Positions 26,281 to 35,056 of a DNA stretch of 64,000 bases are shown piece after piece (position 1 is the first letter of the stretch; the number at the start of each line of letters is the position of its first letter). The position numbers were made by a program, and so were the translations under genes. This stretch comes from Parachitinimonas caeni (lineage in GTDB: Bacteria > Pseudomonadota > Gammaproteobacteria > Burkholderiales > Chitinimonadaceae). Under the pieces are notes generated by a model. That model saw only the letters and a program-made list of their open reading frames with translations, searched no databases and was not told where the DNA came from. The stretch is taken from positions 1 through 64,000 of the forward strand of contig NZ_JARRAF010000013.1 of the NCBI RefSeq assembly GCF_030129945.1, written 5' to 3'.

Positions 26281-26343
26281 GGTCTGCCTTGCCCCAGCAC
26301 CCGGTCCGGCGCGACCCGCAGCAAAACATCAAAAGAGCCTCGC
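26281..26343. repeat. Right half of a MITE-like element before the MocR gene
   Basis: CCTTGCCCCAGCACCCGG then TCCGGCGCGACC, and GCAAAACATCAAAAGAGCC align with the right half of the copy ending at 1843. The terminal CTAG has decayed to CTCG. The left half is not clear, although GCTCCGGTGCGGAGGGCTT (about 26249-26268) may be a remnant. It ends two bases before the start codon of the next gene, so it may now carry that gene's promoter or ribosome site. Confidence 0.5.
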
Positions 26344-26344
26344 G

Positions 26345-27775
26345 ATGCCGTCAAGCCAGTTTACCTATCACCATGTCTATCGCTATCTGAGCGAGCTGAT
26401 TGCCAGTGGGGAACTGGCAGCGGGGGGGCGTTTGCCCTCCTTGCGGGCATTGGCAGAGCAACTGGCGGTGTCCGTGCCGACGGTTCAGCATGCGTATGAT
26501 CTGCTCGAAGCCGAAGGCTGCATTTATCGTGTTGCCAAGTCAGGCTTTTTTGTCTCACGCCGACGTGGCATGCCGGGCATGGCCACGCAGGATTTATTCG
26601 ACACCGTGCAATACCGGGCGCACCAACCCGGCATGACCGTGCTGAGCAGCGATACCCCGCATCGTCTACTGTCTTTCGAGCAACAGCTCCTGCGCTGCGA
26701 GCGGGAATTGACCCGTCGCCTGCCGCAGACCGCCACATCAGCCGATCAACCCTACAGCGACGAGCCCCTGCGCTTGGCACTGGCCATGCACTACGGCGAA
26801 CCGGCATGCCGGGATTGGAATTGCGAGCAGGTCTATATTGCAGCGGGCTTCCTGCCCGCCCTGGCGATGGCGGTTCGGGCGCTGGCAGGACGGCGACACA
26901 AGGCGTTGGTCGAGTCGCCGTGTTCGTGGACGATCCTGCGTCAGCTGCGTCTGCTGGGCATCGAGCCGGTCGAGGCCGGGCTTGATAACCGTGGCCGGCT
27001 GGATCTGGACAGCGTGGAGCAGGCGCTGCGGGCTGGCGACATCGGCTTTGCGTTGTTTTCCTCTGAAATCAACAACCCAACCGGCCGTGTTACGCCCGAA
27101 CTCGATAAAGAGGCGCTGGCAGCCTTGCTGGCGCGCAGCGGTACGCCCTTGATCGAGAACGATCAGTACGGCGGCCTGTATTTCGGAGATACCCGCCCTG
27201 TGGGTTATCGACGTTACGCGGACCCGGACCTGCTGATTGTCTGCAGCAGTTTCGAGAAAACCTTGGGCCCCGAGTCGAGTTACGGCTATCTACTGTCGCG
27301 TAACTGGCGTGAGCCGTTGCGGGGGGAGCACCACGCCAGCATGGTCAGAGTGCCCGCCTTGCGGCAACGGGCCATTGCCCAGGTCTTGCATGGCAAAGAG
27401 CTGGATCGCCATGTGCAGGCGCTGCGCAAACTGCTGGCCGAGCGGATGCACGAAATGACCCGGCTGTTGCAGGCGGTTGCTGGGGATAAGGTGCGCTGGT
27501 CCGAGCCGCAAGGCGGGGCAGTGTTATGGCTGGAAGCTGAGGAGCGGTCGGATATGCGCCATGTGTTCGAGCGCCTGGTGGCCGAGCAGGTGGTGATCGT
27601 GCCCGGAGAACTGTTCGGCAATGCGGCTCGCTATCGCCATTGCTGCCGACTGAGCTATGCCATCGACTGGCAACAGCCGGTGGCGCAAGCTCTGCAGGCG
27701 CTGTGCCGGAACCTGCAGGATAGGCGTAACGGCGAAACCGCTACCGGCCGTCTGCAAACCCAGCTCCCTCGTTGA
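26345..27775 (+). CDS. MocR/PdxR-type GntR regulator with aminotransferase domain
   Basis: The 476-residue protein has a GntR winged helix at residues 1-75 (GGRLPSLRALAEQLAVSVPT), a linker, then a fold-type I aminotransferase-like domain. That domain contains NNPTGR and the probable PLP lysine in SFEKTLGPESSYGYL. MocR proteins sense PLP or an amino-acid derivative and regulate nearby genes. The divergent acyl-CoA synthetase is one possible target, with the repeat remnant between. The start is fixed by the family-like N-terminus FTYHHVYRYLSELI. Confidence 0.92.
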   Translation: MPSSQFTYHHVYRYLSELIASGELAAGGRLPSLRALAEQLAVSVPTVQHAYDLLEAEGCIYRVAKSGFFVSRRRGMPGMATQDLFDTVQYRAHQPGMTVLSSDTPHRLLSFEQQLLRCERELTRRLPQTATSADQPYSDEPLRLALAMHYGEPACRDWNCEQVYIAAGFLPALAMAVRALAGRRHKALVESPCSWTILRQLRLLGIEPVEAGLDNRGRLDLDSVEQALRAGDIGFALFSSEINNPTGRVTPELDKEALAALLARSGTPLIENDQYGGLYFGDTRPVGYRRYADPDLLIVCSSFEKTLGPESSYGYLLSRNWREPLRGEHHASMVRVPALRQRAIAQVLHGKELDRHVQALRKLLAERMHEMTRLLQAVAGDKVRWSEPQGGAVLWLEAEERSDMRHVFERLVAEQVVIVPGELFGNAARYRHCCRLSYAIDWQQPVAQALQALCRNLQDRRNGETATGRLQTQLPR

Positions 27776-28017
27776 AGGTCGCCAGCACGGCCGCCCTGTT
27801 CCGGGGCGTTCTGGTCTCGTCGTGCCACCCTCTGGTGCGGCGGCGCGTCTTGCCAGGACGGGTTGGCCGGCGATGATCAAACTACTCTTGTGCCCCGGAG
27901 TGCTGGGCCAATCTTTGCTTATCAGCATCGCAGCGTCTGAAGGTGTGACATCAATTGTCATGCTGGCATGGCAGATTGGGTAGGTTCTCGACAAACCGGA
28001 TGGGCATGGAGGTGGGT

Positions 28018-28551
28018 ATGGCGGTGTCAGTACCTTGGCGGGCAGAGCTGGATGCGGTGATCTTATGTGATCTGCTCGATGAAGATCTCGAAGCAGAGGT
28101 TCCGCTGGCCTTGCAGACCCGGGCGCTGCTGGCGGTGCAGAACTGGCGCATCGGCGAGGTTTACTTCAGCACTGGCCGCCACCAAGCGCGTTTTGATGCG
28201 CTGGGTTTGCCAACATTGGCCGACAACTTTCCTGAAAGCCCTGGCGCGCTTGCAGGTATCGAAGCGGCGCTGAGTACCAGCGATGCGGACTGCATGCTGG
28301 CTGTGCCCTCTGCCCGTTATCTGCTGCCGAATACGCTGGGTTCCCAGCTGGCAAAGGCCCTGCAGCGCTCGGGGGCGGCGGTTGCCTATGCGGTCGTCGA
28401 TGGTCACGCCGAGTTTTCAATCTGTTTGATTGCCCGGCACTCGCTGCCATCCATTCGACACTGGCTGCGCTCCGGCTCGGGCGGGCTGGCGCAATGGGCG
28501 CAGCAGGAAGGGGCGGTGGGGGTGGCGATTCCAGGGGGCTGGCTCTGTTGA
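28018..28551 (+). CDS. Degenerate MobA-like nucleotidyltransferase-fold protein
   Basis: The 177-residue protein has a middle LPTLADNFPESPGALAGIEA and a C-terminal HAEFSICLIARHSLPSIRHW that resemble molybdenum-cofactor guanylyltransferase MobA (PxxGPLAGI and the late conserved histidine/leucine region). The N-terminal nucleotide loop GGxxxRMG is absent, and the usual PCDxP is PSARY here. A working guanylyltransferase is therefore unlikely; it may be a regulatory or remodelled paralogue, or decaying. Start ATG 28018 has GGAGG five bases upstream. It lies between MocR and an MCP gene without obvious linkage. The 242-base gap before it shows nothing recognisable. Confidence 0.6.
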   Translation: MAVSVPWRAELDAVILCDLLDEDLEAEVPLALQTRALLAVQNWRIGEVYFSTGRHQARFDALGLPTLADNFPESPGALAGIEAALSTSDADCMLAVPSARYLLPNTLGSQLAKALQRSGAAVAYAVVDGHAEFSICLIARHSLPSIRHWLRSGSGGLAQWAQQEGAVGVAIPGGWLC

Positions 28552-28668
28552 GGCTGGCATAAGGGGAATGCGCCGGTTTCCTACAAGCAGGTAAGGGAAA
28601 TCTGATAGGCAAGTCTGCAAACTCGGCATACAAATAGACTACCGATCATTGCAGAGGATAGCCTAGCC

Positions 28669-30285
28669 ATGTCTACCCACCTTAAACCCGTCCTGATTGG
28701 CTCCATACTCGGCTCCACCGTGCTGACACTGGGTTTACTGGTGGTGGCTGATAGCCAGTTCAGACAGATTGGTGCGGCCAGTCGTCACGAGCATGAAGTC
28801 AGTAATGTGGTTGAAAGACAGATGGCTGAAGTGAAGTTCCAGACTGTTCAGATCCAGCAATTTCTTACCGATGTATCGGCAACTGGCGAAAAAGACGCTT
28901 TCGACGAAGCCAAGCAGGCCCGTGCAGATGCCCTGGCGGCACTCAAGCAGATTGAAGCGCTGGTTCCTGATCTGGCCGCCCAAACCAGCCAGCTCCAGAC
29001 CGATATCAATGGTTTGTACGACGTCGGCGTGAAGATGGCTGAAGCGTACATGAAGGATGGGCGAGAGGCCGGCAATCTGTTGATGAAAGAAAAGGGCGGT
29101 GGTTTTGACGATCGCAGCGAAGCGGTGACCAGCAAGGTCAATATGCTGATGAAGCAGGTGACCCAGGAGCAATTGCAGGCTGCGCACAAGGTGGAGGCGT
29201 CTGCTGACCGGGCCCGATGGCTGGTTGTGGTGCTTACAGCATTGCTGATGCTGCTGAGCATGGCGTCTGGAATGATGGTCTATCGCATCGTGTTCCGGCG
29301 GCTTGGCGGCGAGCCTGCCGAGGCTGTCGAAGTGGCCCGCCGGATAGCCGAGGGCAATCTGGGGGTGGCAACATCGGTCGCCCATGTCCATCCAGCCAGC
29401 CTGCTGGCAGCACTGGATAATATGCGCAGCCAGCTCAGGCAGATGGTTGATGAAATCAGCTGCGAGTCGGCGTCGGTTGGTAGCACGGCAACCCAACTGG
29501 CCGTCGCGGCCGAGCAGCTATCCGTCAGCTCGCGCAATCAGAGCGATTCCTCGTCGGCCATCAGCGCCACGATCGAGCAACTCTCCGTCAGCATTGACAC
29601 CATTGCCTCGCAAGCCAGCGATTCTCATCGTGCTGCCGAAGAAACCGGCAAGGTTGCAACCCGGGGCGAGGAGGTCATTCGCACTGCTGCAAACGAAATC
29701 GGCCAGATTTCCGAGCAGGTCAACAAGGCGGAAAGCCAGTTGCAGGAATTGGGTGTGCAGACCAACCAGATTGCGTCGATCGCGACCGTTATTAAAGAAA
29801 TTGCCGATCAGACCAATCTGCTGGCCCTGAATGCCGCCATTGAGGCTGCCAGGGCGGGTGAAGCGGGGAGAGGGTTTGCCGTGGTTGCGGATGAAGTACG
29901 TAAGCTTTCCGAGCGGACCACCCAGTCAACCTTGCAGATTGCCAATATGATCGAATCGATCAGAGTCACGACCGGTAGCACCGTTGCCGCGATGAATGCC
30001 AGTGTGGCGGCGGTGAGTCGTGGTGTGGATCTGACCCATGATGCTGCCCGCTGGATGACGCAGATCCGCGAAAGTGCGCTGCATGCTCAGAACAATGTTG
30101 AAACCATCGCTTCCGTCATGGCGCAGCAGCGTGCGGCAACACAGTCGATTGCACAGGAAGTTGAAAGCATTGCCTCGATATCTGCCACCAATACCGAGGC
30201 CATCGAGCAGGCGGCTAATTCCGCTGCAGAGCTGGATCGCCGGGCCGGTGCGTTACGCGAGGCCGTCACGCACTTCCGCCTTTAA
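28669..30285 (+). CDS. Methyl-accepting chemotaxis protein
   Basis: The 538-residue protein has a membrane helix at about 8-27, a periplasmic helical region rich in heptads (Gln/Ala/Asp), a second helix near 184-205, a HAMP-like segment, then a long coiled coil. The coil carries the invariant hairpin tip [20 protein letters not shown] and [20 protein letters not shown]. It binds CheA/CheW at the pole and sets the direction of swimming or twitching. The ligand is unknown; the sensor region resembles four-helix-bundle types. It is monocistronic, and no che genes are in the window. Confidence 0.95.
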   Translation: MSTHLKPVLIGSILGSTVLTLGLLVVADSQFRQIGAASRHEHEVSNVVERQMAEVKFQTVQIQQFLTDVSATGEKDAFDEAKQARADALAALKQIEALVPDLAAQTSQLQTDINGLYDVGVKMAEAYMKDGREAGNLLMKEKGGGFDDRSEAVTSKVNMLMKQVTQEQLQAAHKVEASADRARWLVVVLTALLMLLSMASGMMVYRIVFRRLGGEPAEAVEVARRIAEGNLGVATSVAHVHPASLLAALDNMRSQLRQMVDEISCESASVGSTATQLAVAAEQLSVSSRNQSDSSSAISATIEQLSVSIDTIASQASDSHRAAEETGKVATRGEEVIRTAANEIGQISEQVNKAESQLQELGVQTNQIASIATVIKEIADQTNLLALNAAIEAARAGEAGRGFAVVADEVRKLSERTTQSTLQIANMIESIRVTTGSTVAAMNASVAAVSRGVDLTHDAARWMTQIRESALHAQNNVETIASVMAQQRAATQSIAQEVESIASISATNTEAIEQAANSAAELDRRAGALREAVTHFRL

Positions 30286-30444
30286 ACTGGCTGCTTCAGA
30301 GCGTTGTTTTCACGCGGCTGGCGTGGCTTGATGCGAATCGGTGCGCGCTGCGCACGCGGTCTTCAGGCTGGTCTGTGGCTGGCGGCTTGGTTACTATCGA
30401 AGCGGGCACGGCGTGACGATCCTGAATGATGCGGGGTCGCTCCG

Positions 30445-30592
30445 CCTCGCTGACGTTTTATTCTGGATTGCACGTTGGACTCCCGCCTAGTCACAAAACG
30501 TCAGCAGAGCCTAGCGATTGCTGCAACATCGCAGCGGACCCTGATCCGAGAAACACAATCAGAAAACCAGACGTCAGCAGCGCCAGGCTACG
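30445..30592. repeat. Rearranged MITE-like termini (at least two end copies)
   Basis: CGCTGACGTTTTATTCTGG faces CACAAAACGTCAGCAGAG in inverted orientation, with CCTAG on both sides of the second arm (30486-30490 and 30511-30515). A further end, AGACGTCAGCAGCGCCAGGC, sits at 30570-30589. The 370-base gap 30286-30655 thus holds decayed pieces of the same element family and nothing else I recognise. The transaldolase start follows within 70 bases. Confidence 0.5.
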
Positions 30593-30655
30593 TCTTTGCG
30601 CCGGCTGGCATGTCTGATTTTCTTGCAAAGCAAATTTACTGATTCGAATGGTCCT

Positions 30656-31726
30656 ATGAACCCTCTATTAGCCGTAAAACCCCTGGGCCAGCGCATCTGG
30701 CTCGATAATCTTTCCCGCGAATTACTGGCGGGACCACTGGCCCGACTGATTGAGCAGGATGGTCTGGCGGGTGTGACGTCCAACCCCGCAATTTTCCAGA
30801 AGGCGATTGCCTCGGGTCTGGGCTATGCCGATGATCTGGCGCGCCTCAAGGCCGAGGCTTTGACGCCGGAGCAACGCTTCGAGGCACTGGCCGTGCCCGA
30901 TGTGCAGATGGCCTGTGATCTGTTTGCCCAGAGTTATCAATCCAGTGCAGGGCTTGATGGCTATGTCAGCCTGGAGGTGTCGCCGCATCTGGCCCGCGAT
31001 ACGGAAGGCACACTGGCTGCGGCGCGCCGGTTGTGGCGCGACATCAATCGCCCCAATGCCATGATCAAGATCCCGGCAACGCCAGAGAGTCTGCCTGCCG
31101 TGACGGCGGCGATTGCGGATGGCATCAATATCAACGTTACCCTGATTTTTTCGTTGCCGCAGTTACAGGCTGTTTTTGATGCTTATACGGCAGGATTGAT
31201 GCAAAGACAGACGAAAGGTCTGCCATTGCAGGGTATCCGCGCGGTGGCGAGCCTGTTCCTGTCCCGTGTCGATACCCATGTAGATCGCCTGCTGGCCGAT
31301 CTGCCCGGTGCTGCTGGCTTGCAGGGCAAGGCAGCCATTGCGTTGGCCAAGACGGCCTACCAAACTTATCTGGGACATTTTGAAGGCTCGGCATTTGCAG
31401 GTTTGCAAGCGGCAGGCGCGCATGGCCAGAGGGTATTGTGGGCCAGCACCGGCACCAAGAATCCGGCGTATTCCGATGTGATGTATGTCGATGAACTGAT
31501 TGGCGCTGAAACCGTGAATACCCTGCCTGACGCAACGCTGGCCGCTTTCCGTGATCATGGACGCGCAGAACCCCGACTGACCCAAAATCTGCCGCAAGCT
31601 GAGCAGACATTGGCGGAGTTGGCCGCACTGGGGATTGATCTCGATGCGGTGGGTGACACCCTGCAATACGAGGGATTGAAGCTGTTCGACGATGCTTTTG
31701 CCAGCCTGCTGGCGCAATTGAGCTGA
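30656..31726 (+). CDS. tal: Transaldolase
   Basis: The 356-residue protein belongs to the long transaldolase subfamily: RIWLDNLSRELLAG, GVTSNPAIFQKAI near the N-terminus, the Schiff-base lysine in AMIKIPATPE and INVTLIFSLPQL, and VLWASTGTKNPAYSDV. It exchanges three-carbon units between sugar phosphates in the non-oxidative pentose phosphate pathway. ATG 30656 is chosen by homology to the family start; the ribosome site is weak. It ends at a strong bidirectional terminator shared with kup. Confidence 0.95.
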   Translation: MNPLLAVKPLGQRIWLDNLSRELLAGPLARLIEQDGLAGVTSNPAIFQKAIASGLGYADDLARLKAEALTPEQRFEALAVPDVQMACDLFAQSYQSSAGLDGYVSLEVSPHLARDTEGTLAAARRLWRDINRPNAMIKIPATPESLPAVTAAIADGININVTLIFSLPQLQAVFDAYTAGLMQRQTKGLPLQGIRAVASLFLSRVDTHVDRLLADLPGAAGLQGKAAIALAKTAYQTYLGHFEGSAFAGLQAAGAHGQRVLWASTGTKNPAYSDVMYVDELIGAETVNTLPDATLAAFRDHGRAEPRLTQNLPQAEQTLAELAALGIDLDAVGDTLQYEGLKLFDDAFASLLAQLS

Positions 31727-31740
31727 GGGCGCATGCCAAA

Positions 31741-31770
31741 ACAAAAGGGCCGATGGATCGGCCCTTTTGT
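31741..31770. terminator. Bidirectional terminator between tal and kup
   Basis: A perfect 14-base stem (ACAAAAGGGCCGAT / ATCGGCCCTTTTGT) with a GG centre lies between the two convergent stops. U-rich flanks occur on the plus side (TTTTGTTTTAT). Confidence 0.9.
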
Positions 31771-31793
31771 TTTATCGGTCGCTGATTCAGTAA

Positions 31794-33680
31794 TCAGATT
31801 TCGACCTGTGTGCCCATCTCGACCACCCGGTTGGGGGGGATCTTGAAGTAGTCGGTCGGTCGGGCCGCGTTGCGCTGCATGGTGGCAAACAAGCGGCGAC
31901 GCAGCCAGGACATGGCTGGCGTCTTGCCATCGACAATCGTTTCTCGCGACAGGAAGAACGAAGTGGTCATCATATCCAGTGGCATGCTGGTTTCCTGCAG
32001 ACACTGTTCAATGATTTCAGGCACAGAGGGTTCTTCGTTGAAACCATAAGTCGCCACAACCTGCCAGAACGTGGGCGAGAGCTGCTTGATCTGCAGTCGG
32101 TCTTTCTTGCCAACAACCGGAATGTCGGTGGACTGGATGGTCAGGAACATGACGTTCTCGTGTAATACCTTGTTGTGCTTGAGGTTATGCAGCAAGGCAT
32201 GTGGCACGGTGTCGGCGCTGCCGGTCATGAAGATGGCGGTGCCCTCCACCTTGTGGGGCGGGCTGGCCTCGATGGCGTCTACAAAGCTTTCGAGCGGCAT
32301 TTCGCCATCGTGCAAGCGATGGAACAGCAGGCGGCGCCCGGTTTTCCAGGTCGTCATCAAGACAAATGCGGCAATACCGATCAGTAGTGGGAACCAGCCG
32401 CCATCGAAGAATTTCATGGCATTGGAGGCGAAGAATGCCAGTTCGATGATCAATAAGGCGGTGAGGATCAGCCACATTGCGTAGCGTTTCCAGCCATCGC
32501 CGTGTACGAGCACGATATAAGCAAGCGCGGTGGTAATCACCATGGTGCCAGTCACCGCAATCCCGTAGGCCGCTGCCAGGTTATTGGAAGAGCGGAAGCC
32601 CAAGACCAGCACAATCACCGAAACCAGCAAGGCCCAATTGATGCCCGGCAGATAGATCTGGCCGATCTCCTTGTCGGAGGTGTGCTGGATATCCATGCGC
32701 GGGCAGTAACCGAGTTGAATAGCCTGCGCGGTTATCGAAAAAGCCCCGGAAATAACAGCCTGGGAGGCGATAACGGTTGCGGCAGTGGCCAGAATGACCA
32801 GCGGCACCAAGGCCCAGTCGGGCGCCATGTGATAGAACGGGTTGACGCGTGCGCTTGCATCGTGAAGGAGCAAGGCACCCTGGCCAAAATAGTTGATCAA
32901 CAGCGCCGGCAATACAAAGGCAAACCAGCCCAGTCGTATCGGGCGACGACCAAAGTGGCCCATGTCGGCATAGATGGCCTCACCCCCGGTAATCGCCAGG
33001 ACCACGGAACCCAAGGCCAGAAATGCGGCGTAGTGGTGGTCCAGAAAGAATCGTATGGCGTAAACCGGATTGATGGCCGCCAGGATCGTGGGATCGTGCA
33101 GGATGTTGACCACGCCAAGTATCGCCAGGACCAGAAACCATAAAACCATGATCGGCCCAAACAGCTTGCCGACTGCGGCGGTGCCGTGGGCCTGCATCAT
33201 GAACAATCCGACCAGGACGGCGATGGCAATCGGCAGGATGAACGGGTGGACTTTGGTGGAGGCGAGCTCCAGCCCTTCGACGGCTGAAAGCACTGATATG
33301 GCAGGGGTGATCATGCCATCGCCGTAAAACAAGGCTGCTCCGGCGATTCCCAGAACGATGAAAATTGAAAATTGCCCGCGTCGTCGGCCCTGCTTGCGCA
33401 ATGCCAGCGCCATCAGCGCCAGAATCCCGCCTTCGCCACGGTTGTCAGCACGCATGATCACCATCACGTATTTGAACGATACGATGAGAATCAGCGCCCA
33501 GAACACCAGTGACAGGATGCCCAGCACATTCGCCGGGGTCAGCTGTAATCCGTGCTCGGGGTTGAAACATTCTTTTAAGGTATAGAGCGGGCTTGTTCCG
33601 ATGTCGCCGTATACGACACCGATAGCACCCAATATCAGCCCTGCGACCGATTTGTGGTCGGCTTGGTTCGACTGGCTCAT
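31794..33680 (-). CDS. kup: Kup potassium uptake protein
   Basis: The 628-residue protein has twelve membrane segments and the family signatures GAIGVVYGDIGTSPLYTLKE and FYGDGMITPAISVLSAVEG, plus a C-terminal cytoplasmic domain of about 170 residues. It is a proton-coupled K+ importer of the inner membrane. The length matches E. coli Kup (622). Transcription comes from the 305-base gap upstream, which contains a long inverted repeat. Confidence 0.96.
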   Translation of the reverse strand: MSQSNQADHKSVAGLILGAIGVVYGDIGTSPLYTLKECFNPEHGLQLTPANVLGILSLVFWALILIVSFKYVMVIMRADNRGEGGILALMALALRKQGRRRGQFSIFIVLGIAGAALFYGDGMITPAISVLSAVEGLELASTKVHPFILPIAIAVLVGLFMMQAHGTAAVGKLFGPIMVLWFLVLAILGVVNILHDPTILAAINPVYAIRFFLDHHYAAFLALGSVVLAITGGEAIYADMGHFGRRPIRLGWFAFVLPALLINYFGQGALLLHDASARVNPFYHMAPDWALVPLVILATAATVIASQAVISGAFSITAQAIQLGYCPRMDIQHTSDKEIGQIYLPGINWALLVSVIVLVLGFRSSNNLAAAYGIAVTGTMVITTALAYIVLVHGDGWKRYAMWLILTALLIIELAFFASNAMKFFDGGWFPLLIGIAAFVLMTTWKTGRRLLFHRLHDGEMPLESFVDAIEASPPHKVEGTAIFMTGSADTVPHALLHNLKHNKVLHENVMFLTIQSTDIPVVGKKDRLQIKQLSPTFWQVVATYGFNEEPSVPEIIEQCLQETSMPLDMMTTSFFLSRETIVDGKTPAMSWLRRRLFATMQRNAARPTDYFKIPPNRVVEMGTQVEI

Positions 33681-33904
33681 GGTTAGCCTTGCATGGTAGG
33701 TGGAAGAGGATGGATTTGGTTCGGTGGTGTGATTGGAACCATTTTGAGATAAACATCAAGAAGCACTGGTCTGCGCATCTGTGTTGCGGCGCGACATTAC
33801 ACCCGCTGGCAGGCTGAATCAAGATCGTTCGATTGCTGGCCAGAATGCCTGTCAAGCCTGCCTGAACCTGGCGATAGCGGCGCTGCCTGTCATGCCTGGC
33901 CTTG

Positions 33905-33952
33905 TTGCGATGTCTGCGGGTAGTTCCTGACTGCTTTGCTCAGACATCGCAA
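33905..33952. promoter_or_regulatory. Perfect 12-base inverted repeat upstream of kup
   Basis: TTGCGATGTCTG (33905-33916) and CAGACATCGCAA (33941-33952) are exact complements around a 24-base loop. It lies 225 bases before the kup start and 34 bases past the phzF stop. It has no U-tract on either strand, so a plain terminator is not obvious; an operator or transcript hairpin is possible. The rest of the gap 33681-33985 is featureless to me. Confidence 0.5.
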
Positions 33953-33985
33953 ATGCCTGTTGGTTATCAAGATTTCAGGTACGGC

Positions 33986-34822
33986 TCAGATTCTGAGCTC
34001 GCCCGTACCTACCTGAATGACTCGTCCCCCGACGAAGACCTGGCAGTTCTGGTCGATGTCGAGCTTTAGTACCGACAGGCGGTTGACCGTATGCCCCTGC
34101 TCAATCCGCAACGAGTAGGGCAGTGGTGGCGTATGGTTGGCCAGTAACCAGCTTCCCAGGTTCGCGCAGGCAGAGCCAGTGCCGTGATCTTCATGCAAGG
34201 TATAGCGGTCTGCCGAGAAGTAACGCAAGGTGGTGGGTTCGGCAAAGTGAAAAACTGTGATCTGTGGCCGCCCTTTGCCGTGTGCGCAATCTGCCAGCAA
34301 CACTGGATGCGGTGAGGCGGCCAGCACGGCTTGTTTGCTGGTCAGGGGAATCATCAGTTGCTCCAGCCCGGTATCAACAAAGCGGCTGCCTTCTGCAATG
34401 TCTTCAGGCTCCAGCCCCAGCATCATGGCGAGATCGTGCGGCGATGCGTCGCTACGCCGGGTATTGGCGCGGGGGGCTGCGAACTTCCATTCATCGCCAT
34501 CGAGATGCACGGTGATGATGCCACTTCCGGTTTCCAGCGTAATCGAGCTGGTGCGTTTGAGGTTGGCGGCGGCCACCGCAGCGCTGCCGAGTGTCGGGTG
34601 GCCAGCAAATGGCAGCTCGAAGCGCGAGGTGAATATGCGAATGCGCACATCCGCTACGCTGGAAGGCAAGAGAAAGGCGGTTTCCGGCAGGTTGAATTGA
34701 AACGCCACTGCTTGCAGTGTGGCGTCATCCAGCCCTTCGGCACCCTCTACTACAGCCAGAGCATTACCGCCGAGTGAGCTTTCGGCAAAGACATTGACGA
34801 GCTTGAATGAAAGCGTAGGCAT
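33986..34822 (-). CDS. PhzF-family isomerase-like protein
   Basis: The 278-residue protein has two repeated hot-dog-like halves. It has the N-terminal VFAESSLGGNALAVVEG, catalytic-type Glu in FNLPETAFLLP, and DHGTGSACANLGSWLLAN in the second half. PhzF-fold enzymes isomerise or epimerise small molecules; most homologues outside phenazine clusters, including probably this one, have no known substrate. No phenazine genes adjoin it. It is transcribed as a single unit on the minus strand, and the start is 234 bases from ppc. Confidence 0.9.
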   Translation of the reverse strand: MPTLSFKLVNVFAESSLGGNALAVVEGAEGLDDATLQAVAFQFNLPETAFLLPSSVADVRIRIFTSRFELPFAGHPTLGSAAVAAANLKRTSSITLETGSGIITVHLDGDEWKFAAPRANTRRSDASPHDLAMMLGLEPEDIAEGSRFVDTGLEQLMIPLTSKQAVLAASPHPVLLADCAHGKGRPQITVFHFAEPTTLRYFSADRYTLHEDHGTGSACANLGSWLLANHTPPLPYSLRIEQGHTVNRLSVLKLDIDQNCQVFVGGRVIQVGTGELRI

Positions 34823-35056
34823 AGTTGAACAGGTCTGGGATGCTGTGGCGGGGGCAAAGGGCTGATTGTCCGCTATTTCGGGCAGGGGCCAAAACTGCCG
34901 TTATTGTTATCAATTTCTGAAAGTATAACGAAGCCAGCGTCGGGCAATGGCGGCAAATGCGTAGCTGCGTGCGGGTTCACTACGTTTTCTGCTTGGTTTA
35001 CTCTGTGTTCCCGATGTTTTATCGCCACTTACGCAAACTTCCCCAGACTACAAATC

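Noticed and set aside
28560-28668. Possible sigma-28 promoter before the MCP gene (ACCGATCA)
   Set aside because: The -10-like word has no matching TAAA at the required distance.
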